The position numbers and the translations under genes were made by a program. Below, piece after piece: positions 4,960 through 6,040 of a stretch of DNA of 6,040 bases (the stretch's first letter is position 1; each line of letters begins with the position of its first letter). The notes beneath the pieces were generated by a model, which was not told where the DNA came from, did not search any database, and worked only from the letters and a program-made list of their open reading frames with translations. The stretch is from UBA4615 sp044359175 (GTDB lineage: Bacteria > Pseudomonadota > Gammaproteobacteria > Burkholderiales > Burkholderiaceae_E): assembly GCA_044359175.1 (NCBI GenBank), contig JBIKMO010000266.1, forward strand, positions 1 to 6,040. Direction: 5' to 3'.

Positions 4960-6040
4960 ATGGACAAGCTGCTGATCCGGGGCGGCCGGCGTCTGCAGGG
5001 CGAGGTGCGCATCTCCGGGGCGAAGAACGCCGCGCTGCCGATCCTGTGCGCCGGGCTGCTCGTGCCCGGGCGGGTGACGCTGACCAACGTGCCTCAGCTG
5101 CAGGACACCGCGACCACGCTCAAGCTGCTCGAACGCATGGGCGTCGCCACGGTGCGCGAGGGGTCGGCCGTCGGGCTGGACGCGTCTCAGGTCGGCGCGT
5201 ACGAGGCGTCCTACGACCTGGTCAAGACGATGCGCGCCTCGATCCTGGTGCTCGGGCCGCTGGTCGCGCGCTTCGGCCAGGCGCGGGTGTCGCTGCCGGG
5301 CGGCTGCGCGATCGGTCAGCGCCCGGTCGACCAGCACATCCGCGGGTTGCAGGCGCTGGGCGCGACGATCGAGATCGAGCACGGCGACGTGGTCGCCCGC
5401 GCCGCGCGGCTGCGCGGCGCGCGCATCGTGACCGACATGGTCACGGTCACCGGCACCGAGAACCTGATGATGGCCGCGGTCCTCGCCGACGGCGAGACCG
5501 TGATCGAGAACGCCGCGCGCGAGCCCGAGGTGGTCGACCTCGCGTGCGCGCTCAATGCGTGGGGCGCGCAGGTGTCCGGCGCGGGCACCGACCGGATCGT
5601 CGTCCGGGGCGTCGAACGGCTGCATGGCGGCGAGCACCGGGTGATGCCCGACCGGATCGAGACCGGCACGTTCCTGTGCGCGCTCGCGGCCGCCGGTGGC
5701 GAGCTGCGGCTGACCGGCTGCGCGCCGGACACGCTCGACGCCACGCTCGACAAGCTGCGCGAGGCCGGCCTGCGGATCGAGACCGGCGACGACTGGGTCT
5801 GCGCCCGGATGGACGGGCGGCCGCGGGCGGTGAACCTGCGCACCTCGCCGTACCCGGGGTTCGCCACCGACATGCAGGCGCAGATGATGGCGGTCAACTG
5901 CGTGGCCGACGGCACCGGAGTGATCACCGAGACGATCTTCGAGAACCGGTTCATGCACGTGCACGAACTGCAGCGGCTCGGCGCCTCGCTCGACACCGAG
6001 GGCAACACGGCGATCGTGCGCGGCCGGCCCGCGCTGTCCG
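4960..6040 (+). CDS. murA: UDP-N-acetylglucosamine 1-carboxyvinyltransferase MurA (3' end cut by window)
   Basis: MurA transfers the enolpyruvyl group of phosphoenolpyruvate to UDP-N-acetylglucosamine in the cytoplasm. This is the first committed step of peptidoglycan synthesis. The frame starts at ATG 4960 (MDKLLIRGG, matching the E. coli MDKF start) and stays open to the window end. That gives 360 codons of about 420, so some 60 C-terminal residues are missing. Key residues are present: Lys22-Asn23 in SGAKNA, the YDLVKTMRAS segment (85-94), Cys116 in LPGGCAIGQRPVD (the catalytic, fosfomycin-reactive cysteine, Cys115 in E. coli), the ENAAREPEVVD segment, the PDRIETGTF motif, Asp304 in TDMQAQ (the general-base aspartate, Asp305 in E. 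coli) and ITETIFENRFMHV near residue 330. Because the cysteine is retained, no natural cysteine-to-aspartate fosfomycin resistance is predicted. The start is 10 bases after ibaG, with only a weak GGCGGG-like sequence ahead. murA probably depends on transcription through the upstream genes. Confidence 0.97.
   Translation, partial: MDKLLIRGGRRLQGEVRISGAKNAALPILCAGLLVPGRVTLTNVPQLQDTATTLKLLERMGVATVREGSAVGLDASQVGAYEASYDLVKTMRASILVLGPLVARFGQARVSLPGGCAIGQRPVDQHIRGLQALGATIEIEHGDVVARAARLRGARIVTDMVTVTGTENLMMAAVLADGETVIENAAREPEVVDLACALNAWGAQVSGAGTDRIVVRGVERLHGGEHRVMPDRIETGTFLCALAAAGGELRLTGCAPDTLDATLDKLREAGLRIETGDDWVCARMDGRPRAVNLRTSPYPGFATDMQAQMMAVNCVADGTGVITETIFENRFMHVHELQRLGASLDTEGNTAIVRGRPALS

Noticed and set aside
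4912..5964. A 350-codon open frame on the - strand
   Set aside because: It is antisense to murA, whose catalytic residues are all present on the + strand. The translation is His/Arg/Gln-rich with no domain.

Overview
The window is a GC-rich (about 70% by eye) stretch of bacterial chromosome. Every supported gene lies on the + strand, end to end, with gaps of at most 61 bases and two 4-base ATGA stop/start overlaps. The gene families and their order (mlaE, mlaD, mlaA, mlaC, mlaB, an ABC-2 ATPase, an ABC-2 permease, a BolA/IbaG protein, murA) are those I know from Burkholderiales and related Betaproteobacteria. Enterobacteria have mlaFEDCB-ibaG-murA without the mlaA and ABC-2 insertions. The taxon is inferred from gene order, GC content and protein character; I cannot name a genus.

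Bases 1-2663 hold the lipid-transport part. It contains the end of the inner-membrane permease MlaE, the membrane-anchored MCE protein MlaD, the outer-membrane lipoprotein MlaA (VacJ) and the periplasmic carrier MlaC. MlaB, a STAS-domain subunit of the inner-membrane complex, follows at 2669-2938. The ATPase MlaF is not in the window and probably lies just upstream of base 1. Together these proteins would form the Mla system, which moves glycerophospholipids between the outer and inner membranes and keeps the outer leaflet asymmetric.

Bases 2979-4648 hold a second, unrelated transporter: an ABC-2 ATPase and its permease (YadG/YadH type), overlapping by 4 bases. Its substrate is unknown. After a 55-base C-rich gap come a short BolA-family protein (IbaG type, 4704-4949) and murA (4960 to beyond the window end), the first committed enzyme of peptidoglycan synthesis. 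The locus therefore groups outer-membrane lipid homeostasis, an uncharacterised exporter, a probable glutaredoxin-partner protein and cell-wall synthesis in what looks like one transcription unit. I see no intrinsic terminator and no convincing promoter.

I found no RNA genes, mobile elements, CRISPR arrays, long repeats or broken genes. This is a conserved housekeeping locus rather than an accessory island, and I see no convincing new system. The points most worth a second look are the ABC-2 pair embedded between mlaB and ibaG, the unusually long segment before the MlaA lipobox, and the C-rich gap lacking a Shine-Dalgarno sequence before ibaG.
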